From Comamonas testosteroni (GTDB taxonomy: Bacteria > Pseudomonadota > Gammaproteobacteria > Burkholderiales > Burkholderiaceae_C): a DNA stretch of 64,000 nucleotides. Position numbers and translations under genes: made by a program. Each line of letters opens with the position of its first letter. Position 1 is the stretch's first letter. Below the pieces are notes generated by a model, which had not been told where the DNA came from, did no database searches, and saw nothing but the letters and a program-made list of their open reading frames with translations. The DNA lies in the NCBI RefSeq assembly GCF_000761245.1, contig NZ_AWOR01000032.1:62001-126000 (forward strand), written 5' to 3'. Shown here in pieces: positions 44,364 to 52,813 of the stretch.

Positions 44364-44502
44364 ATATCAATACGGCGTGCAGCAACCACCGAGCCACCAC
44401 ACTGTTCAATCATCAAAAGCATAGCGTCGCCACCAATCCACGTGAACGGTGCGGCCTGTTCGGGGTATCAGACATAGAGAATTTGATGAAATTGTGATGA
44501 AC

Positions 44503-44533
44503 TTCCTGCGAGCTCTTTTTTACACCCTATAAT
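44503..44533 (+). promoter_or_regulatory. Promoter of the tRNA-Asn array
   Basis: A consensus -10 box TATAAT at 44528-44533 stands 11 bases before the first tRNA. The -35 is poor (TTCCTG at 44503 gives a 19-base spacer). No other promoter-like sequence is seen between the ten tRNA genes, so one transcript is likely. Confidence 0.6.
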
Positions 44534-44544
44534 CTAGGTCTTCT

Positions 44545-44620
44545 TCCTCAATAGCTCAGTCGGTAGAGCGCCGGACTGTTAATCCGTAGGTCCCTGGTTC
44601 GAGCCCAGGTTGAGGAGCCA
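44545..44620 (+). tRNA. tRNA-Asn(GTT), copy 1 of 10
   Basis: A 76-base tRNA with acceptor stem TCCTCAA/TTGAGGA, anticodon GTT in GGACTGTTAATCC, T-loop GGTTCGAGCC and an encoded CCA end. It is the first of ten tandem copies whose 76-base bodies I read as identical. The spacer that follows is the 45-base type A, with a perfect 9-base hairpin GATGCTTTG/CAAAGCATC. Confidence 0.98.
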
Positions 44621-44665
44621 AGAATTTCGATGCTTTGCGGATATCAAAGCATCACACCGACATAT

Positions 44666-44741
44666 TCCTCAATAGCTCAGTCGGTAGAGCGCCGGACTGT
44701 TAATCCGTAGGTCCCTGGTTCGAGCCCAGGTTGAGGAGCCA
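44666..44741 (+). tRNA. tRNA-Asn(GTT), copy 2 of 10
   Basis: Identical to copy 1. Followed by a 47-base type B spacer, a variant with GCCTTGcaatcgctCAAGGC as its hairpin. Confidence 0.98.
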
Positions 44742-44788
44742 AAATTCAGTAGCCTTGCAATCGCTCAAGGCATGTCACACCGACATAT

Positions 44789-44864
44789 TCCTCAATAGCT
44801 CAGTCGGTAGAGCGCCGGACTGTTAATCCGTAGGTCCCTGGTTCGAGCCCAGGTTGAGGAGCCA
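44789..44864 (+). tRNA. tRNA-Asn(GTT), copy 3 of 10
   Basis: Identical to copy 1. Followed by a type A spacer, so the spacer order here is A, B, A. Confidence 0.98.
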
Positions 44865-44909
44865 AGAATTTCGATGCTTTGCGGATATCAAAGCATCACA
44901 CCGACATAT

Positions 44910-44985
44910 TCCTCAATAGCTCAGTCGGTAGAGCGCCGGACTGTTAATCCGTAGGTCCCTGGTTCGAGCCCAGGTTGAGGAGCCA
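44910..44985 (+). tRNA. tRNA-Asn(GTT), copy 4 of 10
   Basis: Identical to copy 1; followed by a type A spacer. Confidence 0.98.
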
Positions 44986-45030
44986 AGAATTTCGATGCTT
45001 TGCGGATATCAAAGCATCACACCGACATAT

Positions 45031-45106
45031 TCCTCAATAGCTCAGTCGGTAGAGCGCCGGACTGTTAATCCGTAGGTCCCTGGTTCGAGCCCAGGTTGAG
45101 GAGCCA
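45031..45106 (+). tRNA. tRNA-Asn(GTT), copy 5 of 10
   Basis: Identical to copy 1; followed by a type A spacer. Confidence 0.98.
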
Positions 45107-45151
45107 AGAATTTCGATGCTTTGCGGATATCAAAGCATCACACCGACATAT

Positions 45152-45227
45152 TCCTCAATAGCTCAGTCGGTAGAGCGCCGGACTGTTAATCCGTAGGTCC
45201 CTGGTTCGAGCCCAGGTTGAGGAGCCA
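45152..45227 (+). tRNA. tRNA-Asn(GTT), copy 6 of 10
   Basis: Identical to copy 1. From here on, all spacers are the common type B form with hairpin GCCTTGcaatcgttCAAGGC. Confidence 0.98.
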
Positions 45228-45274
45228 AAATTTAGTTGCCTTGCAATCGTTCAAGGCATGTCACACCGACATAT

Positions 45275-45350
45275 TCCTCAATAGCTCAGTCGGTAGAGCG
45301 CCGGACTGTTAATCCGTAGGTCCCTGGTTCGAGCCCAGGTTGAGGAGCCA
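45275..45350 (+). tRNA. tRNA-Asn(GTT), copy 7 of 10
   Basis: Identical to copy 1; followed by a type B spacer. Confidence 0.98.
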
Positions 45351-45397
45351 AAATTTAGTTGCCTTGCAATCGTTCAAGGCATGTCACACCGACATAT

Positions 45398-45473
45398 TCC
45401 TCAATAGCTCAGTCGGTAGAGCGCCGGACTGTTAATCCGTAGGTCCCTGGTTCGAGCCCAGGTTGAGGAGCCA
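45398..45473 (+). tRNA. tRNA-Asn(GTT), copy 8 of 10
   Basis: Identical to copy 1; followed by a type B spacer. Confidence 0.98.
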
Positions 45474-45520
45474 AAATTTAGTTGCCTTGCAATCGTTCAA
45501 GGCATGTCACACCGACATAT

Positions 45521-45596
45521 TCCTCAATAGCTCAGTCGGTAGAGCGCCGGACTGTTAATCCGTAGGTCCCTGGTTCGAGCCCAGGTTGAGGAGCCA
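45521..45596 (+). tRNA. tRNA-Asn(GTT), copy 9 of 10
   Basis: Identical to copy 1. The type B spacer after it differs by one base near its end (CACATT instead of CATATT). Confidence 0.98.
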
Positions 45597-45643
45597 AAAT
45601 TTAGTTGCCTTGCAATCGTTCAAGGCATGTCACACCGACACAT

Positions 45644-45719
45644 TCCTCAATAGCTCAGTCGGTAGAGCGCCGGACTGTTAATCCGTAGGTCCCTGGTTCG
45701 AGCCCAGGTTGAGGAGCCA
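45644..45719 (+). tRNA. tRNA-Asn(GTT), copy 10 of 10
   Basis: Identical to copy 1. Followed within 5 bases by a strong terminator, closing the array. Confidence 0.98.
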
Positions 45720-45723
45720 TTCA

Positions 45724-45757
45724 AAAGCCTGTATGCCTTCATACAGGCTTTTTCTTT
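45724..45757 (+). terminator. Rho-independent terminator of the tRNA array
   Basis: A perfect 12-base stem (AAAGCCTGTATG / CATACAGGCTTT) with a CCTT loop and trailing TTCTTTT. It could also end the convergent gene whose stop is at 45765. Confidence 0.92.
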
Positions 45758-45764
45758 TATCTGC

Positions 45765-46079
45765 TCAGGCAGCTCTCACCACGCCCACCGAAGCACCCAC
45801 GGGCGGCGCATCTACGGCGACGGCCTTGTGTGCAGAGTGAGGGACATAGGGATAGTGATGCGGCACCACGGGAACATGCTGCTCGCCCTGCTCCCAGGCT
45901 CGCAATTCATCTTCCAGTCGAGCAGCACGTTCGGCATACATCTGAGCGGAGGACTGGTAGTACTCCGCCGCGATAGTGTGCTCCAGAACAGCCATGCGCG
46001 CCTCTTGCAGATAGGCACGCGTACGGCGGATATAGCGCGGTTCGGAACGTCCAAAACCGAAGATCTTGCCGAAAAACAT
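45765..46079 (-). CDS. Hypothetical protein with central coiled-coil
   Basis: A 104-residue protein starting MFFGKIFGFGRSEPRYIRRT, followed by a helical stretch (about 20-68, LQEARMAVLEHTIAAEYYQS ... ERAARLEDELRAWE) that looks like a coiled coil, and a tail rich in His, Pro and Val. There is no signal peptide. The start at 46079 is fixed by AAAGGAGG 7 bases upstream; a longer frame to 46232 is rejected for lack of such a site. I do not recognise the family. It is convergent with the tRNA array. Confidence 0.7.
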   Translation of the reverse strand: MFFGKIFGFGRSEPRYIRRTRAYLQEARMAVLEHTIAAEYYQSSAQMYAERAARLEDELRAWEQGEQHVPVVPHHYPYVPHSAHKAVAVDAPPVGASVGVVRAA

Positions 46080-46652
46080 GACCAACCTCCTTTTCCGGTA
46101 ACAACGCAAATCCGTCAAAACTCCTAGACCGATGGAGCAATGTTGCCAGCGTAATGTCTCCGGTTCAAGACATCTGTCCCACAGCAAGAGTTCGCCTCGT
46201 AGGAGGGGCACCCGCCACTTGCGGCCGCCCACCCCAAGCCGGCTCCAGACAGGGCTTGAGATACGGCCTTCCTGTCACAAAGACCAACTCCAGAATCAAT
46301 CAGACACATTGTTCGAGGATTTCCTTTGGGGATTTCCTTCGGGGATTTCCACCCCACATCGCCCGGCGAGCAAGGGCTTGTCTCTCGGATTGAGAATCTT
46401 CACTGCAGCCATGCTCCAGGACCCAGCCCGAGCCGACCAGCCACCCCCATCCCGGGGCTTGCTCGGCGATTCAAGCGGGAGCAAGCACGCAGGACTTCAT
46501 CGCCGCGAGCCACGAACCTCGAGCTGCCACCAACCCCAGCCTGCCTATGCGCTGTGCAGCAGGCAAGAGCACCCGCCGTCAAGACGGGGCACTCCAGAAT
46601 TCAATGCAGCATCTCCGCCGCACAAGCACAAGCACAAGCACAAGCTCGCGAG
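46080..46652. other. Gene-free region with short repeats
   Basis: About 570 bases between two minus-strand genes. It holds a direct repeat of GGGGATTTCC (near 46330 and 46344) and four copies of CACAAG at 46621-46644. Long overlapping frames cross it but lack ribosome binding sites and domains. Confidence 0.45.
46621..46644. repeat. Hexanucleotide repeat CACAAG x4
   Basis: Four perfect copies of CACAAG, ending 8 bases downstream (minus strand) of the stop codon of the YhiN-like flavoprotein gene. It resembles in position the larger hexamer tract at 7777-7854. Confidence 0.8.
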
Positions 46653-47939
46653 TCAGCTGCCCTGCAGGAAGCTCAGCACCCCTTCGGCCACATGAACACC
46701 AGAGGACATACAGGCCGTGAGCAGATAACCGCCCGTGGGGGCCTCCCAGTCCAGCATTTCTCCCGCACAGAAGACACCAGACAGAGCGGCACACATCCCC
46801 CGCGCATCCAGAGCCTCCAGGCGAACTCCGCCTGCAGTGCTGATAGCCTCATCGATGGGGCGCGGTGCGATCACCGTCAAAGGCACCGCCTTGATCGTGG
46901 ATGCCAGGCGCTTCATGTCCGCCATGCCATCCTTGCCGAGCACCTCATAAAGCAAACCCGCCTTGATGCCATCAAGCCCCAGGCGCCCTTTGAGATGACT
47001 GCTGAGGCTGCGCGAGCCGCGCGGCCGCATCACCTCCTGCTGCACACGCTCCGCGCTCCACTGCGGCAACAGATCCAGCTCGAAGTGCGCAGCGCCCTGG
47101 CGGGCAATGCAGTCCCGCAACAGGGAGGAGACAGCATAGATCAGGCTGCCCTCCACCCCGGTCTGCGTCGCAACAAATTCACCTTGACGCTCAAAACCGG
47201 CACCTTGCTCGTCCACAAACTTCAAAACCACCGACTTGAAGGGCTGCCCGGCAAAGCGCTGGGCAAAGACCTCGCTCCAGCCGGCTTCACGCCCTTGCTG
47301 CCAGCCCACATCAAAGCCGCAGTTGGCCGCCTGCAACGGGGCAATGCCCACGCCCTTGCCCTGCAGCAACGAAACCCAAGCACCGTCCGAGCCCAGACGC
47401 GCCCAGCTGCCTCCGCCTGTCGCCAGCACCAGAGCCTTGCAGCCAATCTTGACTCTGGCATCGCCTGTCTGGAGAACCGGCTTGCCATCTTCTGCCCAGC
47501 CGATCCAGCGATGACGCATGTGAAACTGCACACCCTGCGACTTCATACGCACCAGCCAGGCACGCAACAGCGGCGCGGCCTTCATATCCGCAGGAAACAC
47601 TCTTCCGGATGACCCCACAAAGGTATCAAAGCCCAGCTCTTTGACCCAGGCCTGAAGCTCGCGCGCACCCCACTTCTCGAGCCAGGGAGTCACATCTGCA
47701 GAGCGGCAGCCATAGCGAGTCACAAAGCTCGAAAACTCCTCGGAGTGCGTAAGATTGAGACCGCCTTTGCCGGCCATGAGGAATTTGCGAGCCGCCGAGG
47801 CTTTCGCCTCGAACACTCTGACCGACAAGCCGGCCTTTGCCAGTTGCTCGGCCGCCATCAGGCCTGCAGGCCCAGCACCGATCACAGCCACATCACAGAC
47901 CCATTCGGAATCGGCCATCAAGGGCTCCGAGACACTCAT
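46653..47939 (-). CDS. YhiN/HI0933-family flavoprotein
   Basis: A 428-residue FAD-dependent oxidoreductase of the HI0933 (YhiN, BaiN-related) family. The FAD motif is [20 protein letters not shown], followed by the family-specific KFLMAGKGGLNLTHSEEFSS. Further blocks are LATGGGSWARLGSDGAW and the C-terminal GVFCAGEMLDWEAPTGGYLL. Some members reduce bile-acid-type enones, but most, like this one, have no known substrate. A single-gene unit, with no obvious partner on either side. Confidence 0.9.
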   Translation of the reverse strand: MSVSEPLMADSEWVCDVAVIGAGPAGLMAAEQLAKAGLSVRVFEAKASAARKFLMAGKGGLNLTHSEEFSSFVTRYGCRSADVTPWLEKWGARELQAWVKELGFDTFVGSSGRVFPADMKAAPLLRAWLVRMKSQGVQFHMRHRWIGWAEDGKPVLQTGDARVKIGCKALVLATGGGSWARLGSDGAWVSLLQGKGVGIAPLQAANCGFDVGWQQGREAGWSEVFAQRFAGQPFKSVVLKFVDEQGAGFERQGEFVATQTGVEGSLIYAVSSLLRDCIARQGAAHFELDLLPQWSAERVQQEVMRPRGSRSLSSHLKGRLGLDGIKAGLLYEVLGKDGMADMKRLASTIKAVPLTVIAPRPIDEAISTAGGVRLEALDARGMCAALSGVFCAGEMLDWEAPTGGYLLTACMSSGVHVAEGVLSFLQGS

Positions 47940-48152
47940 ACTTCTATCACCTCAATCTGCCGGCAGCCACCGGCCGCCAAAGGGTGCGCAGAATACCACC
48001 GACGGCATTTCTGCAATATTGCGGGCACTATTAGCGCGATAGCTGCAAACAACCAGCCACACACCATGGCGGGAGATGAGTTTCTGTCACAATCAACTCA
48101 CTAGGCGATTAGACCGCCTACCTTTTTGATTCAAGAAAATCCAGGACTACAA

Positions 48153-48482
48153 ATGGCCAGCGAATTGATCAAGCACATCACGGATGCAAGCTTTGAGTCT
48201 GACGTACTGCAACCCGGCACGACCGTGCTGGTGGATTACTGGGCTGAATGGTGCGGCCCTTGCAAGATGATCGCCCCCATCTTGGACGATGTGGCCGAAG
48301 GCTACAAAGGCAAGGTGCAGATCGCCAAGATGAATGTGGACGAAAACCGTGAGATCCCTGCCAAGTTCGGCATTCGCGGCATTCCCACGCTGATGTTGTT
48401 CAAGGACGGCCAGCTGGCCGCCACCAAGGTTGGCGCGCTGAACAAGACGCAACTGTCCGCCTTCCTCGACCAGCATATCTAA
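48153..48482 (+). CDS. trxA: Thioredoxin
   Basis: A 109-residue cytosolic thioredoxin with the active site [10 protein letters not shown], the conserved DYWAEW strand and the cis-proline in [14 protein letters not shown]. It is the main protein disulphide reductant. ATG 48153 is chosen because the nine codons upstream (from 48126) are outside the family alignment and AGGA precedes it. The rho gene follows on the same strand, a common arrangement in proteobacteria, but the terminator between them suggests separate transcripts. Confidence 0.97.
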   Translation: MASELIKHITDASFESDVLQPGTTVLVDYWAEWCGPCKMIAPILDDVAEGYKGKVQIAKMNVDENREIPAKFGIRGIPTLMLFKDGQLAATKVGALNKTQLSAFLDQHI

Positions 48483-48489
48483 TGCATTC

Positions 48490-48523
48490 AACAAACAGGG
48501 CTCCCGATGGAGCTCTGTTTGTT
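48490..48523 (+). terminator. Terminator-like hairpin after trxA
   Basis: An inverted repeat AACAAACAGgGCTCC / GGAGCtCTGTTTGTT with a CGAT loop and one internal mismatch, starting 8 bases after the trxA stop. The right arm itself provides the T-rich tail. Confidence 0.75.
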
Positions 48524-48604
48524 TCTGGGCACCCGCTACCTCGCCCATTTGCATCTGCTACAGACCCGGCACAGGCTGCAGATGACAAGTCCTCGATAAA
48601 TTGC

Positions 48605-48635
48605 TTGCAAGCTGCGCCAGTTTTCCTGTCATAAT
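48605..48635 (+). promoter_or_regulatory. Probable rho promoter
   Basis: TTGCAA at 48605-48610 and CATAAT at 48630-48635, 19 bases apart, about 130 bases before the rho start. The long leader fits the known attenuation-type autoregulation of rho, which is inferred here. Confidence 0.45.
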
Positions 48636-48766
48636 GTCTGAACCGCCGGCCACCGCATGGGACCGCGCTGGATTTTCTTCAGGCAAGCCTGCCCACTTTC
48701 ACAGTGTTTCGTTAGGCTCTACGCCTCCCCCCCTGGTTATTCTCACTCCACGCTTGGAGTCATTTC

Positions 48767-50029
48767 ATGCACCTTAATGAACTCAAGGCACTGCACGTGT
48801 CTGAAGTCTTGAAGCAGGCCGAAGCGCTTGAGATCGAAAACGTCGGTCGCATGCGCAAGCAGGAACTGATGTTCGCCATCATCAAAAAGCGCGCCAAGGC
48901 CGGTGAACAGGTCTTCGCCGACGGCGTGCTGGAAATCCTGCCCGATGGCTTCGGCTTCCTGCGTAGCCCCGATACCAGCTACACCGCCAGCACCGACGAT
49001 ATCTACATCTCGCCCAGCCAGGTGCGCCGCTTCAACCTGCACACCGGCGACATGATCGAAGGTGAAGTGCGCATCCCCAAGGACGGCGAGCGCTACTTCG
49101 CACTGACCAAGCTCGACAAGGTCAACGGCGGGCCACCCGAGCAAAACAAGCACAAGGTGCTGTTTGAGAATCTGACCCCTCTGTTCCCCAAGGAGCAGAT
49201 GCGCCTTGAGCGCGACATCAAGGGCGAAGAAAACATCACCGGCCGCATCATCGACATCATCGCCCCCATTGGCCGCGGCCAGCGCGCGCTGATCGTGGCA
49301 CCGCCCAAGAGCGGCAAGACCATGATGATGCAAAGCATTGCGCACGCCATCACCGCCAACCACCCCGATGTGCACCTGATGGTGCTGCTGGTGGACGAGC
49401 GCCCTGAAGAAGTGACGGAAATGCAGCGCTCGGTCAAGGGCGAGATCATTGCCTCCACCTTCGACGAGCCAGCTACCCGTCACGTGCACGTGGCCGAAAT
49501 GGTGATCGAGCGCGCCAAGCGCCTGGTGGAGCTGGGCAAGGATGTGGTCATCCTGCTGGACTCCATCACCCGCCTGGCCCGCGCCTACAACAACGTCGTG
49601 CCCTCGTCGGGCAAGGTGCTGTCGGGCGGTGTGGACTCCAACGCACTGCAGCGCCCCAAGCGCTTCTTCGGCGCGGCCCGCAATGTGGAAGAAGGTGGCT
49701 CTCTGACCATCATCGCCACTGCACTGGTCGACACCGGCAGCCGCATGGACGAAGTGATCTTTGAAGAATTCAAGGGCACCGGCAACAGCGAACTGCACCT
49801 GAACCGTCGTCTGTACGAAAAGCGCGTGTTCCCAGCCATCGAACTCACCAAGAGCGGTACACGCCGTGAAGAGTTGCTGCTGGCTCCCGAGATTCTGCAA
49901 AAGACTCGCATCCTGCGCCAGTTCATGTACAACATGGACGAGATCGAGTCCATGGAACTCATGATCAAGAACATGAAGGCCACCAAGAACAATGTGGAGT
50001 TCTTCGACATGATGCGTCGCGGCGGCTAA
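48767..50029 (+). CDS. rho: Transcription termination factor Rho
   Basis: A 420-residue hexameric RNA-dependent ATPase that terminates transcription. The N-terminal Rho helical and OB-fold RNA-binding domains are seen ([38 protein letters not shown]). The P-loop is APPKSGKT, followed by [14 protein letters not shown] (Walker B region), the Q-loop region [16 protein letters not shown] and the R-loop. The full-length standard form lacks the long insertion found in some actinobacterial homologues. It is followed by a very strong terminator. Confidence 0.98.
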   Translation: MHLNELKALHVSEVLKQAEALEIENVGRMRKQELMFAIIKKRAKAGEQVFADGVLEILPDGFGFLRSPDTSYTASTDDIYISPSQVRRFNLHTGDMIEGEVRIPKDGERYFALTKLDKVNGGPPEQNKHKVLFENLTPLFPKEQMRLERDIKGEENITGRIIDIIAPIGRGQRALIVAPPKSGKTMMMQSIAHAITANHPDVHLMVLLVDERPEEVTEMQRSVKGEIIASTFDEPATRHVHVAEMVIERAKRLVELGKDVVILLDSITRLARAYNNVVPSSGKVLSGGVDSNALQRPKRFFGAARNVEEGGSLTIIATALVDTGSRMDEVIFEEFKGTGNSELHLNRRLYEKRVFPAIELTKSGTRREELLLAPEILQKTRILRQFMYNMDEIESMELMIKNMKATKNNVEFFDMMRRGG

Positions 50030-50044
50030 GGCCTTCGTGCACCG

Positions 50045-50080
50045 AAACAACAAAGCCCCGCCTTGCGGGGCTTTGTTGTT
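50045..50080 (+). terminator. Rho-independent terminator of rho
   Basis: A long perfect stem (AACAACAAAGCCCCGC / GCGGGGCTTTGTTGTT) with a CTT loop, 16 bases after the rho stop. Confidence 0.93.
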
Positions 50081-50214
50081 TCTGGCGCTTGACTCCATTA
50101 ATTGACATAGCTCAAACTGAATTGCAAGCCGCCCCTCAATACTAGGGATATACATCTATACAAATCTGGCGATAACCGGAAGCCAAAAGCTTTCAAGTCG
50201 CAGGTTCTGCATTC

Positions 50215-51702
50215 ATGGCCCCTTCAGCAAATCGCACACCACCCTACAACACCACACCGATACGCCTGCTGGCAGCAGCCACATTGCTGACAGCGCTGGC
50301 AGCCTGCAGCCCGACGGTGCCGATTCTGCAGCCACAGGCCCAGGCCAAGCTACCGGACAAGTGGCCTCAGGAGTGGACAAAAAAACTAGAGAACGCTGCG
50401 CCAGCACATATGGCATCGGTTGCCTGGCAAGACTTCTACCTTGACCAGAACCTGCAGGAGCTGATTCGTGCAGCTCTTGCCCACAATCAGGACCAGCGCC
50501 TCGCGTTGCTGCGTGTGCAGGAAGCGCAGGCCGCCTACGACATACAAAGTGCTGCGCGACTGCCGACGATCGGCCTGGGCAGCAGTCATGGCAGAGCACG
50601 CGTTCCCGCCGACCTCAACGCCAGTGGCCGCTCCGTCGTCGCCGGCGATCAGCAAGTCTTTGTCGGCCTCAACAGCTGGGAACTCGATCTTTGGGGCCGT
50701 GTCAAAAGCCTCAGCGATGCCGCTTTAGGCAATTATCTGGCGCTGGATGCCACGCAGCATGCGACTCAATCCAGTCTCGTCAAGCAGGTGGCGCTGAATT
50801 ATCTGGCTCTGCGCAGTCTGGATGAGCGCCTGGCCCTGACCCAGCGCACGATTGCCAGCCGCGAGGAATCGCTGCGCATCTTCAAGCGCCGCACCGAGGT
50901 GGGCTCCACTTCACGCTATGCGCTCACGCAGGTGCAAACCCTGGTTCACCAGGCCAAGGCCATAGGCACCCAGCTGGCACAGCAGCGCGCGCTGCAGGCC
51001 AATGCACTGCAGCAGCTCACGGGAATGGATGCAGACCGCTTGCCGCAAAGCAGCTCCACCGCCGTGATCCTGAAACCCATTCCCGAAGGCCTGCCGTCCG
51101 ACCTGCTGACACAGCGCCCCGACATCATTGCCGCCGAGTACGGCCTGCAGGCAGCCAAGGCCAATGTATCTGCCGCGCGCGCTGCGTTTTTGCCTCGCAT
51201 CGCCCTGACCGGCAGCTGGGGCACAGCCAGTGCGGAGCTCGACGGACTGTTCAGAAGCGGCAGCCGTGCCTGGCAGTTTGCTCCCACGATTTCGCTGCCG
51301 ATCTTTGACGGCGGCCAGCGCCAGGCCAACCTGAATCTGCAGGCCGTGCGACAGAACATGGCGGTCGTCCAGTACGAAAAAACCATAGAGACAGCAATGC
51401 GCGAAGTGCTGGATGCACTGTCCAGCCGCACCATGCTCGAGCAGCAGCTCGTGGTGCTGACCGAGCAAAGCGCTGCACTCAGGGAACGCGCCCGGCTGGC
51501 GCGGCTGCGCTATGACCAGGGCGCCTCGCCCTATCTCGATGTGCTGGATGCCGAACGCGACCTGCTGAGCGCAGAACAACAACTGGTTCAGGGCCGCGAG
51601 GCCCTGCTGTCCACCCAGGTCGCTCTCTATGCCGCTTTGGGTGGAGGCTACTTGGCTCAAGGCCAGAGCAGCGCCCCCGCCCCTTCGGCCCTCCAACCTT
51701 GA
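50215..51702 (+). CDS. TolC/NodT-family outer membrane efflux lipoprotein
   Basis: A 495-residue outer membrane factor with a lipoprotein signal (LLTALAACSPT, lipobox Cys about residue 31). It carries the two OEP repeats typical of NodT-type channels: SWELDLWGRVKSLSDAALGN and, in the second half, LPSDLLTQRPDIIAAEYGLQ with FAPTISLPIFDGGQRQANLN. It heads an operon with an adaptor, a double-ATPase transporter and a permease, and should provide the outer membrane exit. The next gene begins about 11 bases after its stop. Confidence 0.93.
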   Translation: MAPSANRTPPYNTTPIRLLAAATLLTALAACSPTVPILQPQAQAKLPDKWPQEWTKKLENAAPAHMASVAWQDFYLDQNLQELIRAALAHNQDQRLALLRVQEAQAAYDIQSAARLPTIGLGSSHGRARVPADLNASGRSVVAGDQQVFVGLNSWELDLWGRVKSLSDAALGNYLALDATQHATQSSLVKQVALNYLALRSLDERLALTQRTIASREESLRIFKRRTEVGSTSRYALTQVQTLVHQAKAIGTQLAQQRALQANALQQLTGMDADRLPQSSSTAVILKPIPEGLPSDLLTQRPDIIAAEYGLQAAKANVSAARAAFLPRIALTGSWGTASAELDGLFRSGSRAWQFAPTISLPIFDGGQRQANLNLQAVRQNMAVVQYEKTIETAMREVLDALSSRTMLEQQLVVLTEQSAALRERARLARLRYDQGASPYLDVLDAERDLLSAEQQLVQGREALLSTQVALYAALGGGYLAQGQSSAPAPSALQP

Positions 51703-51713
51703 CCAGCGAATCC

Positions 51714-52793
51714 ATGTCCATGAACAAGAAATTGACCATCGCCGCTCTCATCGTTGCCGCCGCCGCCCTGGGCGCTTATGGCTGGCAGCAATGGCGCAGC
51801 GCACAGGCATCCGAAGGCCTGGTCAGCGGCAACGGCCGCATCGAAGCCACCGAAATCGACGTCGCCACCAAATACGCCGGCCGCATCGCTGAAATCCTGG
51901 TGCAGGAGGGCGAGTTCGTGAAGGCCGGTCAGCCACTGGCGCGCATGCAGATCGAAAGCCTGCAGGCTCAGCAGCGTGAAGCCATAGCCGGTCGTGAGCG
52001 CGCCTCTCATGCGGTGACCTCGGCTCGCGCCGAAATCGCGCTGCGCGAAAGCCAGTATGCGGCCACCATGGCCACGGTGGCCCAGCGCGAAGCCGAGCTG
52101 GATGCGGCGCTGCGCCGCGTCAAGCGCTCCGAGACACTGGCGCGCGAAGGTGCTTCGTCGGAGCAGGAGCTGGACGACGACCGGGCGCGCGTGCGTGGCG
52201 CGCAGGCCGCACTCAAGGCCGCCCAGGCACAGGCCACGGCCGCCAAGGCAGCGATCGACGCGGCCAAGGCCCAGACCATTGGTGCGGAATCGGCGGTGAC
52301 GGCCGCCGCCGCCACCGTCCAGCGCATCGATGCCGACGTCAAGGACAGCGAACTCACCGCCCCGCGCGATGGCCGCGTGCAATACCGGCTGGCCCAGCCC
52401 GGCGAGGTGATCGGCGCCGGCGGCAAGGTGCTGAACATGGTGGATGTCTCGGACGTCTACATCAGCTTCTTCCTGCCCGAGACCGTGGCGGGCCGGGTGG
52501 CCCTTGGCACCGAGGTGCGCATCGTGCTGGACGCGGCTCCGCAATATGTGATCCCGGCTCAGGTGTCCTTTGTCGCCAGCACCGCCCAGTTCACGCCCAA
52601 GACCGTGGAGACGGCCAGCGAAAGACAGAAGCTGATGTTCCGCGTCAAGGCACGTATTGCCCCGGACCTGCTGCAAAAGCACCTGACCCAAGTCAAGACA
52701 GGCCTGCCCGGCGTGGCCTGGATCAAGCTCGATAAAGAGCGCGAATGGCCGGCCAAGCTGGAGCTGCGCACCGGCGACGCTTCGGCCTCGTGA
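51714..52793 (+). CDS. HlyD-family adaptor (YhiI/YbhG-like)
   Basis: A 359-residue membrane fusion protein with an N-terminal anchor ([18 protein letters not shown]). A first lipoyl half ([20 protein letters not shown]), a long coiled-coil hairpin (about 75-200, very Ala-rich), a second lipoyl half ([20 protein letters not shown]) and a beta-barrel follow. It would link the RbbA-like/YhhJ-like inner membrane transporter to the TolC-like channel. The start is uncertain: ATG 51714 or 51720, neither with a strong ribosome binding site. The gene order matches E. coli yhiI-rbbA-yhhJ. Confidence 0.9.
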   Translation: MSMNKKLTIAALIVAAAALGAYGWQQWRSAQASEGLVSGNGRIEATEIDVATKYAGRIAEILVQEGEFVKAGQPLARMQIESLQAQQREAIAGRERASHAVTSARAEIALRESQYAATMATVAQREAELDAALRRVKRSETLAREGASSEQELDDDRARVRGAQAALKAAQAQATAAKAAIDAAKAQTIGAESAVTAAAATVQRIDADVKDSELTAPRDGRVQYRLAQPGEVIGAGGKVLNMVDVSDVYISFFLPETVAGRVALGTEVRIVLDAAPQYVIPAQVSFVASTAQFTPKTVETASERQKLMFRVKARIAPDLLQKHLTQVKTGLPGVAWIKLDKEREWPAKLELRTGDASAS

Positions 52794-52813
52794 ACGCCGG
52801 GGCCCTGTTTGCC

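Noticed and set aside
44545-45719. CRISPR-like regular repeat pattern
   Set aside because: The repeat unit is a complete tRNA-Asn gene and the spacers are two recurring sequences, not unique spacers.
46326-47612. 428-codon plus-strand frame across the YhiN-like gene
   Set aside because: A shadow of the flavoprotein gene; no ribosome binding site or domain.
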